This document shows positions 4,323 through 5,162 of a stretch of 5,162 bases of DNA, one piece after another. The stretch spans positions 1-5,162 of the forward strand of contig JBHJOF010000325.1 in assembly GCA_050330055.1 (NCBI GenBank), given 5' to 3'. This DNA comes from JBHJOF01 sp050330055 (GTDB lineage: Bacteria; Pseudomonadota; Alphaproteobacteria; Kiloniellales; JAKSDN01). Numbering within the stretch: position 1 is the first letter of the stretch; the number at the start of each line of letters is the position of its first letter. A model generated the notes under the pieces. It was not told the DNA's origin and made no database searches. It worked only from the letters and a program-made list of their open reading frames with translations. The translations under genes were made by a program, and so were the position numbers.

Positions 4323-5162
4323 GAAGATCGACTCCTCTGTTGAGCGTCACGCAGAAAGGATCGGGCGCGCTCCAGTCGCGATGAAAGGCGTAGGCCGAAG
4401 CCCGGCAGCCGCCGCGGGTCTGCTGCGTCGACGAGCAGGTGGGGCAGGCCTCCAGCGGGCCGCCATCGGCGCGCTCGCCGCCGCGCAGCTGCCGGTACAG
4501 CGGATCGGCCCAGGTCTCGAGCAGGCTCTGCTCGCGCAGGTTCCCGTAGTCGACGAAGTCCCGCAGGTAGGGACAACCGACCGAACGGCCGTCGGCTGTC
4601 ACCGCGGCGTTTTGCCAGCAGCAATTGTCGTCGTTGGGATGCCAGGAGTGCATGACCGTCACGCCTTCGAGCTGCGCCGCCTCCGCCAGTGCCTCCTCCA
4701 TCTCGGCCAGAGAAAGCGCGAGCTCCGGCCAGTTGTCCCCGGCGCAGCCGACGGGGTGGAGCCGCAGAATGCCCAGCTTGCCGACGTCCAGCTCCCCGAG
4801 GAGATCGCCGAAGGCAGGCAGGTCGCGATGGTTGTAGCGGGTCAGCAGCGAAGCGACGATCACCTTCATGCCGACGGAGCGAAGGTTGCGGATGCCTTCG
4901 AGCGCCGCCTCGAAGCTCCCCTCCACGCCGCTCATGGCATCGTGCCGCCCGGCATCGGCGCTGAAGAGGTCGACCACGACGCTGTCCACGCTGCGCGCCT
5001 TGAGCGCCCGCGCGGTGTCCTGGTCCACAAGCGTAGCGTTGCTCCGCAGCCAGACCTGCATCTCCTGCGCGGCACTGCCCAGGACGTCGAAGATATCGGG
5101 CCGCAGCAGCGGCTCGCCGCCCTCGACGAAGGAGAACACCACGCCGTCGGCCGCCGCCTGCC
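4288..5162 (-). CDS. Radical SAM/SPASM-domain enzyme, N-terminus beyond the window
   Basis: The frame is open from the window edge to TGA (4290-4288), giving 291 or so residues. Residue numbers here count from the GTG at 5142, which is internal. Before it the frame reads QAAADGV, so the true start is upstream and the CxxxCxxC cluster motif is not seen. GGEPLLRPD (8-16) is the radical SAM 'GGE' SAM-binding motif. Then follow the barrel strands, including HDAMSGVEGSFEAALEGIRNL. The C-terminal SPASM domain, which binds auxiliary Fe-S clusters, shows CCWQNAAVTADG...GC (C175-x9-G-x4-C190), then YGNLREQSLLETW, CPTC (233-236), GGC (C246) and DPFC (C264). The gap between CPTC and C246 (nine residues) is longer than the common CX2CX5C spacing. 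SPASM enzymes such as PqqE, MftC and sactionine synthases modify peptides. The overlapping PqqD-like gene downstream supports the same role. Enzyme class strong; product unknown. Confidence 0.92.
   Translation of the reverse strand, partial: QAAADGVVFSFVEGGEPLLRPDIFDVLGSAAQEMQVWLRSNATLVDQDTARALKARSVDSVVVDLFSADAGRHDAMSGVEGSFEAALEGIRNLRSVGMKVIVASLLTRYNHRDLPAFGDLLGELDVGKLGILRLHPVGCAGDNWPELALSLAEMEEALAEAAQLEGVTVMHSWHPNDDNCCWQNAAVTADGRSVGCPYLRDFVDYGNLREQSLLETWADPLYRQLRGGERADGGPLEACPTCSSTQQTRGGCRASAYAFHRDWSAPDPFCVTLNRGVDLRVLPDRTSQIG

Noticed and set aside
5140..5142. GTG at 5142 as the start of the radical SAM protein
   Set aside because: The frame stays open to the window edge, and a start just before GGEP would remove the CxxxCxxC cluster region.
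3391..5162. Assignment as a pqq or mycofactocin operon
   Set aside because: Only the radical SAM and RRE types match; no precursor peptide or other pqq/mft gene is visible, and the third gene does not fit either pathway.

Overview
The window is GC-rich DNA (roughly two thirds G+C by eye). It carries a nested CCTC/GAGG-type intergenic palindrome of a kind common in high-GC Proteobacteria. The base composition and the gene mix (class III aminotransferase, FCD-type GntR regulator, fold-type I aminotransferase, divergent SDR) suggest an alphaproteobacterium, possibly a Rhizobiales or Rhodospirillales relative. This is inference; no rRNA or taxon-specific marker is present.

Layout. (1) 1-144, plus strand: the last 47 codons of a class III PLP aminotransferase. 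(2) 145-407: an intergenic stretch dominated by a 147-bp multi-armed inverted repeat at 198-344. (3) 408-1091, minus strand: a GntR/FadR-type (FCD) transcription regulator. (4) 1092-1327: a 236-bp divergent control region with overlapping -10-like hexamers (about 1198-1205) and an operator-like dyad (1265-1299). (5) 1328-2461, plus: a fold-type I aminotransferase-like protein whose Schiff-base lysine position is glutamine. (6) 2544-3326, plus: a short-chain dehydrogenase/reductase (SDR) with an intact nucleotide-binding start but no canonical Asn-Ser-Tyr-Lys tetrad. (7) 3327-3390: a short convergent gap with two small tandem duplications. (8) 5162-3391, minus: a tight three-gene set in the order radical SAM/SPASM enzyme (N-terminus outside the window), PqqD-like peptide-recognition protein (35-nt overlap), and an unrecognised 196-aa protein.

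How the genes may work together. The GntR regulator probably controls the divergent aminotransferase-SDR pair through the 1265-1299 dyad. Both enzymes of that pair look altered at the active site while keeping their cofactor-binding scaffold, so their chemistry may be non-standard. The minus-strand set has the logic of a peptide-modification (RiPP or PQQ/mycofactocin-like) locus: a SPASM radical SAM enzyme plus a separate RRE protein. The usual small precursor peptide is not visible here, so the 196-aa protein is either a partner or an unusually large substrate, or the precursor lies upstream of the window. An SDR next to a radical SAM/RRE pair recalls mycofactocin loci, but no mycofactocin precursor or later biosynthetic gene is seen, so that link is speculative.
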